Source of the DNA: Corylus avellana | Lineage: Eukaryota > Streptophyta > Magnoliopsida > Fagales > Betulaceae | Direction: 5' to 3' | Length of the DNA: 64,000 nt | Assembly: GCF_901000735.1 (NCBI RefSeq) | Contig: NC_081548.1 | Coordinates: 13,712,354-13,776,353 of the forward strand | Part shown: in pieces, positions 45,015-56,445 of the stretch | How the letters are laid out: each line of letters begins with the position of its first letter | Numbering within the stretch: the stretch's first letter is position 1 | The notes under the pieces: model-generated | Database searches by the model: none | Seen by the model: the letters and a program-made list of their open reading frames with translations, nothing else | What the model was told of the DNA's origin: nothing | Program-made: the position numbers and the translations under genes

Positions 45015-45626
45015 TTAGAGAGGAACCGCCTTGTCTTTACGTTGTGGTACACTCTTGAAGGTAGCATGCATAAGATCAAGATAGAGCGGCAATTGCACCA
45101 AAGCAAAAAACGTCACCGGCAGGCACATCACTGCATACACTGGAAACACTACGTCTTTCAGATTATCCTTTAGCACAAAGTAATCTGCCGCACAGAACGA
45201 GACTAGCATGGAAGCAATGGAAAGGAACAGCGATGTTAATCCTACCAAGAGCTTCCTCGGCAAGTCCCTGCCAAAATCTCTCTCTTGGTATCGTGATGTT
45301 AAGATGGCGAGGAACATGACCACGGCCGTGACCGAGAAGCAGAGTGCAACGATTGATGAGATGGCGGAGATGCTGAATGCGGGATGTTTTCCAAGCGTTG
45401 GAGTGCCACTCTCCTGTCTGACACCTCCAGGGACTGTTGATGATGTGGCGAAGGCCACGGTGGCAATGAGTGCACCAACGACAGAGCATGATTCGGAGGT
45501 TTTGCTTAGCCACTTGCCGCCTTCTTTGACGAGGACTTTGTGGGTTTCGGTGAATAACTCTTCTGAGGTCTTGCCCTGATTGTTGTAGCGGGGAAAGAAA
45601 TGGAGGGGCATGGAATCCTTGACGAA
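45015..45626 (-). pseudogene. Orphan PGG-domain exon (duplicate of ankyrin-gene last exon)
   Basis: Encodes [20 protein letters not shown], the hallmark [12 protein letters not shown], and four hydrophobic segments, ending KDKAVPL. It is the C-terminal membrane domain of ACD6/ITN1-type ankyrin proteins. The frame is open and the AG acceptor at 45627-45628 is intact. No ankyrin exons lie upstream within reach (gap, LTR and transposon instead), so it is probably a stranded exon and not a complete gene. Compared with the 55077 copy it has several amino-acid changes, for example GGKWLSK for GGEWLKK. Confidence 0.8.
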
Positions 45627-46268
45627 CTACATGAAGTCAAGCATCCACCATAAATTAAGTATCTCATCTTTAGCAAACATTAGTGGCCCAAATGCTCCAA
45701 CAATATAGTATTAGACATGTTTCTCAAGGTTTTTTATGCCAATTAACCGAAGATAACTTTGTTAAGAAAACAAAGCTATTGGTAGATGACACTTTGCCCA
45801 CTCAAACTATTACCTTTTATTATTTATTCTATGTTTTCAATATATATATTATTTACTCTACAGACATTAGTTTAGTGTGACTAGAAACCTGTTTTAAACT
45901 TTAATTTTTATTATTATTTTTTATTATTTTAGCATGCTGTTTTAAACGTTTGGTATTAATTAGTTTGTCCCTTCTATCCAAATTAATCGCTATGTTGGAA
46001 ACAAAAGCATATGAATTGGCTAGTTTTTGAATCAGAATGGCTGAATGTTATGATGAATAATGTATAACTTATTGAGCATAATTATCCTTGGGTGTTCATT
46101 AAAATCATTCCATGCATGTATATAAATTCATTGGTTGTAAATCGGTGTTGAAGATAAAATGGATTCACAAGACAAGATAATTAATCAACATAAAATTAGG
46201 AAAAAGCATCGAGTATATAATGAAACTTTTTGTCCATCTAATCCAAAGATTCCCTTAGAATCATCATG

Positions 46269-46384
46269 ACACTTGTTGGGCAATGGATCAGCTTCATAAG
46301 GTCTAACGGATCTCGGACCCGATATCAGCAAGTTCACCAACCTGAGAAGGCCTCGCTCAGCTTAGCTTGGTAAGGTCTCGGACA
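46269..46384 (+). mobile_element. LTR left end (same insertion as 56335), cut by gap
   Basis: TGTTGGGCAATGGATCAGC starts at 46274, directly after ACACT (46269-46273), the same flank as at 56330-56334. Confidence 0.85.
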
Positions 46385-46484
46385 NNNNNNNNNNNNNNNN
46401 NNNNNNNNNNNNNNNNNNNNNNNNNNNNNNNNNNNNNNNNNNNNNNNNNNNNNNNNNNNNNNNNNNNNNNNNNNNNNNNNNNNN
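46385..46484. other. Assembly gap (100 N)
   Basis: Separates copy 1 of the duplication from an S3 LTR. Missing sequence could include more of the PGG gene. Confidence 1.
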
Positions 46485-47502
46485 ATTGTGAAATAGGATT
46501 TTCCTAATTCGGACGTTTACTATTCCAAAATTGTCCTGCAATAAAAAGGTACAAACTTGGACGAATTTTATCCGATTTCAACTTGTAAAACCCTAAGTTT
46601 TAGGTCTATAAATAGGGAATTATCAGATTAGTTGAGGAGGCTACGAATTTCAAGATTGGAGAGGAGAAAGAAGAGAGTTTAAGGTTTTCCTAGCTTTTGG
46701 ATTTCAACTTTGTGATTCTTATTTGTAAGTACTCAATTTTACATAATGAATTCAATCAATCTTATTTTGTCTTTCAATAACATGAGAGACTAAACCTTCA
46801 ACTAAGGTTAAAGATGAAGCCTCACTTATGATTAGCCACTTTGTTTCATGTATGTAATATTTTCCAATTTAATGGTTTAATTGCTCTATTGTTTTTTTTC
46901 TAATCAATTGGATTAAATAATTCTTGGATATCTTTTGTGATTCAATGATACACTTGATGATTTAAGATTATTCAATACAATTGATTGCTTTGTTTTCTTT
47001 ATTAAAAATTGGATTTTCCCTGTGATTTATTCTCTGGATACAATTGATGTTTTGATAAATATTGGATATTTTCTTGTGATTTACGGATACAGTTAATGAT
47101 TTAATCGAATATTGGATTTCTTTTGTGATTTGGGTTATGATTGGATACATGGGATCTTTTGATTAATTTTTTGAAGCAATAATAAAACAAATTTAAGATT
47201 TATATGTGAAAACTTTGGGGAATATTACAGATCATGAAATTATGTTGTTATGAATTTGTGAGTGCGGATTCCAAAACCTTAGTGCTTCGTCATAAGATTT
47301 CAATCACTTTAAATTGTTTATCTTTTTACTTTTTCATTCAAACAAAAAATTCTCTCAAAAATTTGGAACTAGATTAGGGTTTAATTAATTTAGATTTAAA
47401 ATTGCTTTCAAGAATACAATTCCTTGTGGGTTCGACCTCGCACTTGAAATCCATTAACTACAATCAATTCATTCACTTGCGAGTATTAAAATTTGCACGA
47501 CA
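46485..47502 (+). mobile_element. S3 LTR, plus orientation, left part in gap
   Basis: From the U3/TATA region (CTATAAATAGGG near 46609) through the S3 GGATA..TTGTGATT repeats (46925-47150) to GAGTATTAAAATTTGCACGACA. Confidence 0.85.
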
Positions 47503-47790
47503 ACAAACACTACAAATCATTGAATGAATATTTACATACCACCAAACACAGCAAAACACATTAATAATGGCATGAATATTTACATACCATAAAACATAGC
47601 AAAACACATTAATAATGGCATGAATATTTGCATAACACCAAACATACCAAAACAACAAATTTACATGTCATTTTACATAACACCTAACATACCAAAACAA
47701 CAAATTTACACATCATTTTACATAACACCTAACATACCAAAACTACCAAAACTAACATTGTGATAATTTACAAGTCTAAAACATCTCTGG
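47503..47790. repeat. Short tandem array (about 51- and 46-bp units)
   Basis: Units around AATAATGGCATGAATATTTACAT (three) give way to units around CATTTTACATAACACCTAAC (three). It borders the 3' end of the MURA gene and may be a subterminal repeat of that transposon. Confidence 0.8.
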
Positions 47791-48004
47791 CTATGGCTTC
47801 CAATCTGGATTTTTTCTTTTCCTCTTAGCTTCCATAATTTCTATTCCTTTTTAAACTATTGTAACAATGTGTTTGCTTTTTACTTGGTCTGATGATGAAG
47901 AAACAGTTGCACCATCTCTGGCTGCCACAAATGTTGTTCCACCACCCTTGGCTGCCACACCCCTAGTTCCACCACCCCTAGCTGCACCACTCCTAACTGC
48001 CCCA

Positions 48005-48150
48005 CCCCTACTTCCAGTTGCACCACCTCTAGTTAATGGACCTCTTCTTGCAGCTCCTAAAGTTGCACCACCCCTAGTTAATGGACCTCTTCTTGCAGCT
48101 CCTAAAGTTGCACCACCCTTAGTTAATGGCCCTCTTCTTGCAGTAGTTTC
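48005..48150 (-). repeat. 45-bp in-frame repeat in MURA tail (ARRGPLTRGGATLGA)
   Basis: Three tandem units of 45 bases, each giving the 15-residue unit ARRGPLTRGGATLGA, followed by a further Gly/Arg-rich run. It resembles RGG-type RNA/DNA-binding tails. Confidence 0.88.
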
Positions 48151-49188
48151 AGTTTGACATTCATCTTCAATTAGGTCAATGTGTATTGGGCCAGTGTTTT
48201 TTATGGGAACACTATGACAAATACCAGCTATCCAATCCGAATGGTGAGTCCTTGTTGCAAGTCCTCCTATGGACAATGTAGGAACTACTAGATCATTTGT
48301 TAAGGCTCTGAGTGACACACCCCATGCTGAAGGTAGGATAATGCTTGCACCAAATCCTTGTTCATGATCAGCAAATCTAGGTGGAGGTGATACTCTTCCT
48401 TCATCAACAGCCCTAGTGGAAGGTGATACTCTTCCTTCGTCAGCAACCACAGTGGGCGTTAATTCTCTACTTTCATCAGCAAATCCAGGGGGAGGTGTGT
48501 GGTCTCGCTCATCAACAAGTTGTGGGATGTGGAATTCCTTACTCTTGGAATGTGTACCACCAACACTTGTAGATGCTTTCTTGTTGGATAGGCCCTTCTT
48601 CTTTATATGTTAAAAAAAAAAAGGAATAAAAATAAGTTATATAAAAGCTAACTATGAGGGTACAAAAAACGAATTGAAAACATGTTAGATTTAATTACCT
48701 TAAAAACAGTAGATGATTGTGGACCAGATAGTCCACCATCACTTCTCGGCTAACCCCTCTGCATCACAAATAGTGGAAATAAAACACATTGATAATTGCA
48801 TTTGACAAAGGCCTATGCATTTTTAGGTATTCGGCACCCTCTACCAGTATTTGAAGAACAATTTTGTTTCCTTTTTTTTTTTTTTGGAGATGAGCTATTG
48901 TTACTAGATCACTCTTACTATTGCTAATGTTCATCTGAGCTATTATTTTTTCTTTAAAGGACAACATAAAAAAGGGATTCATGTAGTATACTTAAACCTA
49001 ATTATCTAAGTAAAAACATATCCTGCTAAAAACAAAACTTCCCAAGAAAGCAATAAAATTGGTTGAGATTGATGGCACGCAGCATTTAAGTTTTAGCACA
49101 TTTGGAAGATAACTTGTTAAAAAGTGGATTACACTATTACCAAATCACTGAACAAAATAAGCACAATAAAACCAAATAATTTTAGTAC

Positions 49189-49405
49189 CTTCTCCACAAC
49201 TTTTTGTTTGCTTTTGGTCACTTCAGGTGTGCTGGAACCAACCATTTGTGACTGCACACATAACAACAAAAACAAGTTGAGTATCACAATATTACCATGT
49301 ATAAAAGCATATAGTAGGTCCTTGAACTACCTTTTGCACAACTTTTTGTTTGCCTTTGCCTTTGCCTTTGGTCACTTTAGGTGTGCTGGAACCAACACTT
49401 TGTGA
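49189..49405 (-). repeat. Duplicated mini-exon pair in MURA gene
   Basis: Exon 49331-49405 encodes SQSVGSSTPKVTKGKG and ends KQKVVQK; exon 49189-49251 encodes SQMVGSSTPEVTKSK and ends KQKVVEK. Both are phase 0 with AG acceptors and GT donors, and flanking intron sequence is also similar, so an exon duplication within the transposon is the simplest reading. Confidence 0.82.
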
Positions 49406-50947
49406 CTACACACATAACAGTAAAAACAATACGAGTATGATGTATAAAAGCAAACTCTAAATATTATTAAACATCTCATTATTAAACATGATAGATACGT
49501 ATAAGAAACTTACAATTGTTGTACCTAACTTCTTGATGTTAGATGCTTCACTTCTATTCCTTGGACATGACCATTTATTATGTCCAGGGCCATTACACTT
49601 CCTACATTTCATCCTTACTCCAAATTTCCTCATCCGGTTTGGATTTCTTGGGTCACTACTCTCATCAGGACCCCTTCTCCTTAGCTTCTTAGGCCTACCC
49701 AGGGCAACTCTTCCTCTTTGAGGCTCCAATTTATCATGACTTGTTTTGATCCACTGTTCCTCACTAGGCATTGGCTATATAACTGGAGCATGTGCCTTCT
49801 TGTACAACTCTATAGTAAAGCATTCATCAACATAATCCTTAGGTTCCCCACAATCATAAAGTATAACAAGTACTGCATGGGGACATGGGATTCTAGTAAT
49901 TTCCCACTGCTTACAACCACACCTCCTTCTACCAAGGTCTACCACAAATTGTTTATTATCCGGACAAGTAACTTCAAACATCGAATCACTAGCATAATGT
50001 GCAATGCAATCCACTGCTTCTAACCCAATTGCTTCCAACTTTGCAGCAATCCTAAGGCATAACTTCCCAGTTAATTTCTCTATCCCTTCCCTCTTAGCTT
50101 GATATCTCCTCATTAGCTTCTTCCTTATCATCTCCAACATGGTCAAGAGGGGCTTGTCACGAGCCTTCACAATGTACGAGTTCAAACACTCACAGATGTT
50201 GTTCACTAGCAGGTCGCACTTTGGGTAGTCACTAAACCATGCCCTAGACCACCCACTAGGTTCAATCTTACTCAAATATTCATAGGTGTCTTCATTGATC
50301 TTCTTCAAGTCTTCCATATGATCATTGAAGTCATATTTTGTGTATGAAGACGCTGCAACCCACAACTGTTCCTTCAATGCCAACCTCGATGCCCCCCAAT
50401 ATCTCTAAAGTTGGCATATAAATGCCTAACACATATCCTGTGATCAACCGTTGGCATAACAACCTCAAAAGCTGGCATAAGACCCAGTAAAATAAAATAA
50501 TAATATGTTACCTTCTACAATAGACAAACAACAATGTTTAAAGTGTGACAAAAATGTTACCTTCTGCCAATCTGAAATGAATGTAGGCCTAGCATGCCTA
50601 GCATGGGTACCAAGATCAGACACCAGGGTTTCAAGGAACCAGATCCAGCTGTCTTTGGTCTCGGCCTCAACAACCGCAAAAGCAATTGGATACATGTTGT
50701 AGTTCCCATCTCTTCCAACTGCAGAAAGAAGTTGGCCCTTGAATGGTCCTTTTAGGAAGCATCCATCTACCCCAATGACAGGCCTACAACCCTCTAAAAA
50801 GCCTTTCTTTATGGCTGTCAGAGAAACATACAATCTTTCAAATTTTGGAGCCAAATTTGGGTTTGGTCTGTCAACTTTCATCGCAACGCAACTTTCACTA
50901 TTAGTATGCCTCAAGGTTTCGCAATAGTCCTATAGCCTCCCATATTG

Positions 50948-52295
50948 GTGCTTGTCGTGTTAATTTATATGAACTCGCAAGTGCACGAATTGATTGTAGT
51001 TAATGGATTGCAAGTGCGAGGTCGATCTTGAAAGAGCAATTTATATCTAAACTAATTAAATCCTAACCTAGTTCCAAAAGGGTTTTGAATTTTAGTTTTA
51101 AAAATTAAAAGACAAAACATAAACTAATTAAACTAAGTAAATCAATAGATAAAGGCACTAAGGATGCGGAATCCACACTCACCGAATCATAACAACCTAT
51201 TTCATGTTCATCAATATTAATCCGAAGTTCTCACAAATTCACTCTTAGATATGTTTTACTATACTTCAAAGAGTTAATCAAACCCATCCCATATATCCAT
51301 TCATTGACCAAATCACAAAAGGAATCCAAATTCCATTGAAACACCAGATGTATCCCTAGAACAAATCACAAGGGTATCCAATTTTTATGAGTTAAAAACC
51401 AAGCAATCAATTATATGAAATTATCTCAAATCATCACTTGTATCCTTGAATCACAAGAGATATCCAAGAATCACTCCACACAATTGATTAGAAGTAAAAC
51501 AATTGAAATAATAAACTCAATAAAATCAGAATAATAAAAACTTACATAAAAGTAATGTTGTTCTTCATCGATGAGGTTTCATCCCCAACCTTAGTTGAGA
51601 ATTTAGCTCCACATAACTATGAAACTAAAACCTAAACCTAATGAAAAAACTAAACTAAGAGAAAAGCTGTAGATTACATTCTGTCTCCAAAATTGTATTT
51701 CAAAACTAGTCTCTGGAATTCTATATATTTTCTTCAATGCAAAGAGGTCTATTTATAGGCTTAGGGAAGTCCTAGAAGCCCTAGTAAACCTAAATAATTC
51801 GGAGGTCTGTCTCTTAGTCCAAATAGAAGTCTGAAATCGAAATAGGATTTTGGCATAGTAAACCTTCAAGTTAGGAAAATTGTATTTCACAATGAACTGT
51901 AGGATTTTGCATTAGCTTTCAAATGCCGCTTGAATCACATTAATATGATACATGAACAGAAAGTTATGGTCAAAATACTGAGATATGTGCAGAATCTGAA
52001 TTTGAATCCAATCCAAAAATTTATCAAATCTGAAATTTAATCCAATCTGAACTTTAATTTGATTTATTCTTTTCTTGGATTTGGTTAAACTTAACCACAT
52101 CATCTAGGTCTTCTCAAATTGCTCTTTCTTCCAAACTTTGCATTTTTCCCTTTAAAGCTATAGTTTTTCTTCAACGACCTACAACACACTAAAAACACAA
52201 AACTAACACAAAACATTAAATAACGACACAACTAAAGGATTAACTAATGTAAATTAAAGGGTCCAAATATGTAATATTTGGTACTCATCAATGCT
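50948..52295 (-). mobile_element. S3 solo LTR inserted in MURA gene
   Basis: LTR 50953-52290 (TGTCGTGTTAATT...GTACTCATCA), flanked by GTGCT (50948-50952) and ATGCT (52291-52295), a duplication with one mismatch. Removing it and one flank joins KLYGKLEH to QYGRL in frame, which proves the insertion point. Confidence 0.92.
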
Positions 52296-52327
52296 CAAGC
52301 TTCCCATATAATTTTTGTTTGGCCTTC

Positions 52328-53205
52328 TGTGACGACCCGCTCGATAAAACATGACTAAAATTTTTTCTGTTAAAAGCATTACCCACAATAAAGTGGATTG
52401 TTATAGTGGCATGGCGATACCACAGTATGCCATTAACATATGCATTAACCTGATTGACAATATAATATGCCACACAGAGTTATATACATCATCAATGATT
52501 CATCAAAGTTCATATCTTTGTAGCGGAATATAAATAATATTATACCTACATAACACATTAGAGCTAACTAATACATCTATGTGAATAAAGTTTTACATAC
52601 AAAATAATGGCTACACAAAAGTGTCACATGCGACACGAGCCATATACCAAATGCCAACATCTAAACATATCCTTGAATGCTCTACCAAAGAGGACTGACA
52701 ACTAGTCCAACAAAGTAAACCTCCAACGCATCTAGACCTCCGACATCGCCCAAATTCAAGACTACAGGATCCTCATCTACTGTCTCTATACTTGCATCCA
52801 CAACATCGTCTGCACCACGGGAATCACCACCACCCGTGACACAAGCGGAATTATGAGCCCGCCGTCTCTATGAAATAGAGACGCTTAGCAGTATAGAACT
52901 CACTGGGCTTTCCAAAAGAGTTATCATTTGAAAACATACTTACAAATTATATAGCTTAACAATAAATCATATTGAAAGTCATCATGCAACATCTAGCCAT
53001 AACGGTATACATATGTCATCTTGCATCATCTAGCAATAACGGTATACATATGTCATCATGCATCATCTAGCCATAAAAGTATACATATGCGTCCGTCCCA
53101 TACTAGTCACATGTGCATACTGATACGTCTAGCATAAAAATCACACAAAACCAATAATCATCATCATACAATCATATGTTATGAGTGCTCGTGCTCGTAC
53201 TCATG
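52328..53205. mobile_element. Possible LTR of another element (starts TGTGACGACCC)
   Basis: The MURA frame stops exactly where TGTGACGACCCGCTCG begins, a start typical of some plant gypsy LTRs. Three tandem 38-bp units (ATCTAGCCATAACGGTATAC) lie at 52977-53092. A candidate end, GGTGTGACA, is near 54639, but no target duplication matches, so this is tentative. Confidence 0.4.
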
Positions 53206-53228
53206 CTCATTGCCAGTTCCAATGTGAG

Positions 53229-54060
53229 GCCAGCTCTCGATAGTGAGACAATACTCAATCACCACCAGAGTTTTTCATGAGGCCAGCTCTCGGTAGTGAG
53301 ACAATACTCAATCACCACCAGAGTTATACATGAAGCCCGCTCAATGGTAGTGAGACCATACTCAATCGCCACCGGAGTCATACATGTGGCCAGCTCAACG
53401 GTAGTGAGACCACACTCAATCACCACCGGAGTTGTCACCCCGTTTTCCATTATGCATTGGGCCAAATCCACGGTAATGAGACCATACTCAATCACCACTG
53501 GAGTTGTCACCCCGTTTTTCACTAAGCATTGGGCCAACTCCACGATAGTGAGACCATACTCAATCACCACCGAAGTTGTCACCCCGTTTTCCATTAAGCA
53601 TTGGGCCAGCTCTCGGTAGTGAGACAATACTCAATCACCACCAGAGTTATACATGAGGCCCGCTCAATGGTAGTGAGACCATACTCAATCGCCACCGGAG
53701 TCATACATGTGGCCAGCTTAACGGCAGTGAGACCACACTCAATCACCACCGGAGTTGTCACCCCGTTTTCCATTATGCATTGGGCCAAATCCACGATAAT
53801 GAGACCATACTCAATCACCACTGGAGTTGTCACCCCGTTTTTTATTAAGCATTGGGCCAACTCCACGATAGTGAGACCATACTCAATCACCACCGAAATT
53901 GTCACCCCGTTTTCCATTAAGCATTGGGCCAACTCCACAATAGTGAGACCATACTGAATCACCCTCGGAGTTGAACCCCGTTTCCATTTTGCATGGGCCA
54001 GGTCTACGGTAGTGAGACCATACTCAATCACCACCGGAGTTGAACCCCATTTCCATTTCG
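53229..54060. repeat. Satellite-like array, 13 units, 323-bp higher-order period
   Basis: Units of about 52-75 bases share GTAGTGAGACCATACTCAAT followed by CACCACCGGAGTT. Five consecutive units (from 53281) repeat as a block from 53604, so a higher-order unit of 323 bases was duplicated. Frames stay open on both strands because most spacings keep register; I do not take these as genes. Confidence 0.92.
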
Positions 54061-54329
54061 TTGCTCATGCCATGTTCATGCTTATGTCAATGAATCCTTG
54101 AACTCATGTGCTATCATAACTCATATCATAAAATCATAGAATCATGTCATAAACCATGTAAACTAACCAATGCTCATAACAACATAATCATCTCATTATC
54201 TTGCAAACCCATAAAGCTCATAGAAACATTTCATCAAACATTCATCCAACACATCTCATGAAGCATCATCACTAGTCATAGTACTTAAAAACTTGTGATT
54301 TAGGCCTCCCAAAAGAGGGACTCTCACAG

Positions 54330-54360
54330 AAGAAAAAGAGAGAGAGAGAGAGAGAGAGGG
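54330..54360. repeat. GA microsatellite
   Basis: About 12 GA dinucleotides at the end of a Lys-like A-rich run. Confidence 0.9.
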
Positions 54361-54696
54361 GCATGTGTGCTTTGGACTTTGGATAGCTCTTCACCTAAAT
54401 GGGCAAATGGGAATTTTGTTATTCTTTTTCTTTCTTTTTTTTCAATTATTTTTTGATGTTCTTCTTTTCAATTTTGGCCGATTGAAGAGGTGAGGAAATA
54501 ATAGGAATTTAGCACTTGTGTTTTGGTTGGACTTACAATTGACTACCCAAAGTTTTATTCTTTTATTCTTTTCATTTTGATGCAAAGCATTAGAAGTAAT
54601 GCTATTTATTGTATGTTTATTTTATAATGTTGGTGTGACAGTCCTAACTATGACTAATAAAAAATTAATAAATAGTCACCATGTCAATTGCCTTTT

Positions 54697-54884
54697 AACA
54701 TGCAGAGAAATGTTAAACATCTCAAATTTTCTTTTTAAAAATTAGTTCTCAAATGACTTGTTACCGTCACATGAGTTGGTGACACACTTTTAAAAATAAT
54801 AAATCTCATGAGATAATGGCACATCATTTAAAAACTAACTTTTGAGAATAAAATTTGAGATGTGTAACACTTCTCTTAACATGT
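54697..54884. mobile_element. MITE with inverted repeats, about 188 bp
   Basis: Left arm ACATGCAGAGAAATGTTAAA-CATCTCAAATTTT mirrors the right arm ACATGTTAAGAGAAGTGTTA-CACATCTCAAATTTT. Arms are about 60 bases and include a mirrored AGTT-TCAAATGA region. The target duplication is not certain. Confidence 0.75.
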
Positions 54885-54920
54885 AAGAAGATTTTAAACT
54901 TGTTTATTAATGTCAATATA

Positions 54921-56445
54921 TAATTCTGGTGCAACATTAATATATAATTTCATATAGAAAACATTTGTTTTTCTTTGGTCAAATACAGACATAGTGATCC
55001 ACACAAACACACAAAAAGAGAGAACGTCAATAAAAAGAAAAAGAACAACAAAGAGGAATCAAATTGAATAAACACGTTAGAGAGGGACCGCCTTGTCTTT
55101 ACGTTGTGGTACATTCTTGAAGGTAGCATGTATAAGATCAAGATAGAGCGGCAATTGTACCAAAGCAAAAAACGTCACCGGCAGGCACATCGCTGCATAC
55201 ACTGGAAACACTACATATTTCAGATTATCCTTTAGCACAAAGTAATCTGTCGCGCAGAACGAGACTAGCATGGAAGCAATGGAAAGGAACAGCGATGTTA
55301 ATCCTACCAAGAGCTTCCCCGGTAAGTCCCTGCCAAAATCTCTCTCTTGGTATCGTGATGTTAAGATGGCGAGGAACATGACCACGGCCGTGACCGAGAA
55401 GCAGAGTGCAACGATTGATGAGATGGCGGAGATGCTGAATGCGGGATGTTTTCCAAACGTTGGAGTGCCACTCTCCTGACTGAATCCTCCAGGGACTGTT
55501 GATGATGTGGCGAAGGCCACGGTGGCAATGAGTGCAGCAACGACAGAGAATGATTCGGAGGTTTTCTTTAGCCACTCGCCGCCTTCTTTGACGAGGACTT
55601 TGTGGGTTTCGGTGAATAACTCTTCTGAGGTCTTGCCCTGATTGTTGTAGCGGGGAAAGAAATGGAGGGGCATGGAATCCTTGACGAACTACATGAAGTC
55701 AAGCATCCACCATAAATTAAGTATCTCATCTTTAGCAAACATTAGTGGCCCAAATGCTCCAACAATATAGTATTAGACATGTTTCTCAAGGTTTTTTATA
55801 CCAATTAACCGAAGATAACTTTGTTAAGAAAACGAAGCTATTGGTAGATGACACTTTGCCCACACAAACTATTACCTTATATTATTTATTCTATGTTTTC
55901 AATATATATATTATTTACTCTAGACATTAGTTTAGTGTGACTAGAAACCTGTTTTAAACTTTAATTTTTTTTATTATTATTATTTTATTTTAGCATGCTG
56001 TTTTAAACGTTTGGTATTAATTAGTTTGTCCCTTCTATCCAAATTAATCGCTATGTTGGAAACAAAAGCATATGAATTGGCTAGTTTTTGAATCGGAATG
56101 GCTTAATGTTATGATGAATAAAGTATAACTTATTGAGCATAATTATCCTTGGGAGTTCATTAAAATCATTCCATGCATATATATAAATTCATTGGTTGTA
56201 AATCGGTGTTCAAGATAAAATGGATTCACAAGACATGATAATTAATCAACATAAAATTAGGAAAAAGCATTGAGTATGTAATGAAACTTTTTGTCCATCT
56301 AATCCAAAGATTCTCTTAGAATCATCATGACACTTGTAGGGCCATGGATCAGCTTCATAAGGTCCAACGAATCTCGGACCGGTTATTAGCAAGTTCACCA
56401 ACTTGAGAAGGCCTCGCTCAGCTTAGCCCAATAAGGTCATGGACA
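54921..56445 (-). repeat. Segmental duplication, copy 2 (PGG exon and flank)
   Basis: Partner of 44862-46384. Here the exon is connected to upstream ankyrin exons, so this is the ancestral location. The true right limit is unknown because copy 1 runs into a gap. Confidence 0.93.
55077..55688 (-). CDS. PGG exon of ankyrin gene (last exon)
   Basis: 204 codons including the stop. [12 protein letters not shown] and four hydrophobic helices ([69 protein letters not shown]). Acceptor AG at 55689-55690. Confidence 0.92.
   Translation of the reverse strand, partial: FVKDSMPLHFFPRYNNQGKTSEELFTETHKVLVKEGGEWLKKTSESFSVVAALIATVAFATSSTVPGGFSQESGTPTFGKHPAFSISAISSIVALCFSVTAVVMFLAILTSRYQERDFGRDLPGKLLVGLTSLFLSIASMLVSFCATDYFVLKDNLKYVVFPVYAAMCLPVTFFALVQLPLYLDLIHATFKNVPQRKDKAVPL

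Larger units (their letters stand above)
44862..46384 (-). repeat. Segmental duplication, copy 1 (PGG exon and flank)
   Basis: Matches 54921-56445 almost base for base, starting at ATTCTGGTGCAACATT and reaching the gap at 46385. It includes the PGG exon, intron sequence and the left 111 bases of an LTR preceded by ACACT, so the LTR was already in place before duplication. Confidence 0.93.
47851..52327 (-). pseudogene. Mutator-like (MURA) transposase gene, decayed, split by solo LTR
   Basis: Segments in minus order: 52327-52296, 50952-50561, 50484-49514, 49405-49331, 49251-49189, 48758-48699, 48600-47851, with nearly all introns phase 0. Landmarks: KLYGKLEHQYGRL-stop-DYCETLRHTN, VIGVDGCFLKGPF and FISDWQKGLMPAF (MULE DDE region), ICVRHLYANF. 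Next are the SWIM finger CGCKQWEITRIPCPHAV, the CCHC knuckle CRKCNGPGHNKWSC, and a Gly/Arg-rich tail. Nonsense codons follow GRL, HAPVI and RG, a frame shift lies near 50390, and one acceptor reads CTG. The N-terminal part is missing beyond 52327. MURA catalyses cut-and-paste transposition; this copy cannot. Confidence 0.88.

Noticed and set aside
45163..45579. Open frames overlapping the PGG exon on both strands
   Set aside because: Only the frame with VPGG and four hydrophobic helices matches a known family; the others are shadows.
53259..54034. Long open frames on both strands in the satellite array
   Set aside because: Frames are open in both directions and follow the tandem unit (repeating VVIEYGLTTVELAQC-like text); this is a register effect of repeat units and not a protein.
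52328..54639. Complete 2.3-kb LTR from TGTGACGACC to GGTGTGACA
   Set aside because: Flanks (CCTTC and GTCCT) do not match and no second LTR is in the window, so only a tentative left end is reported.
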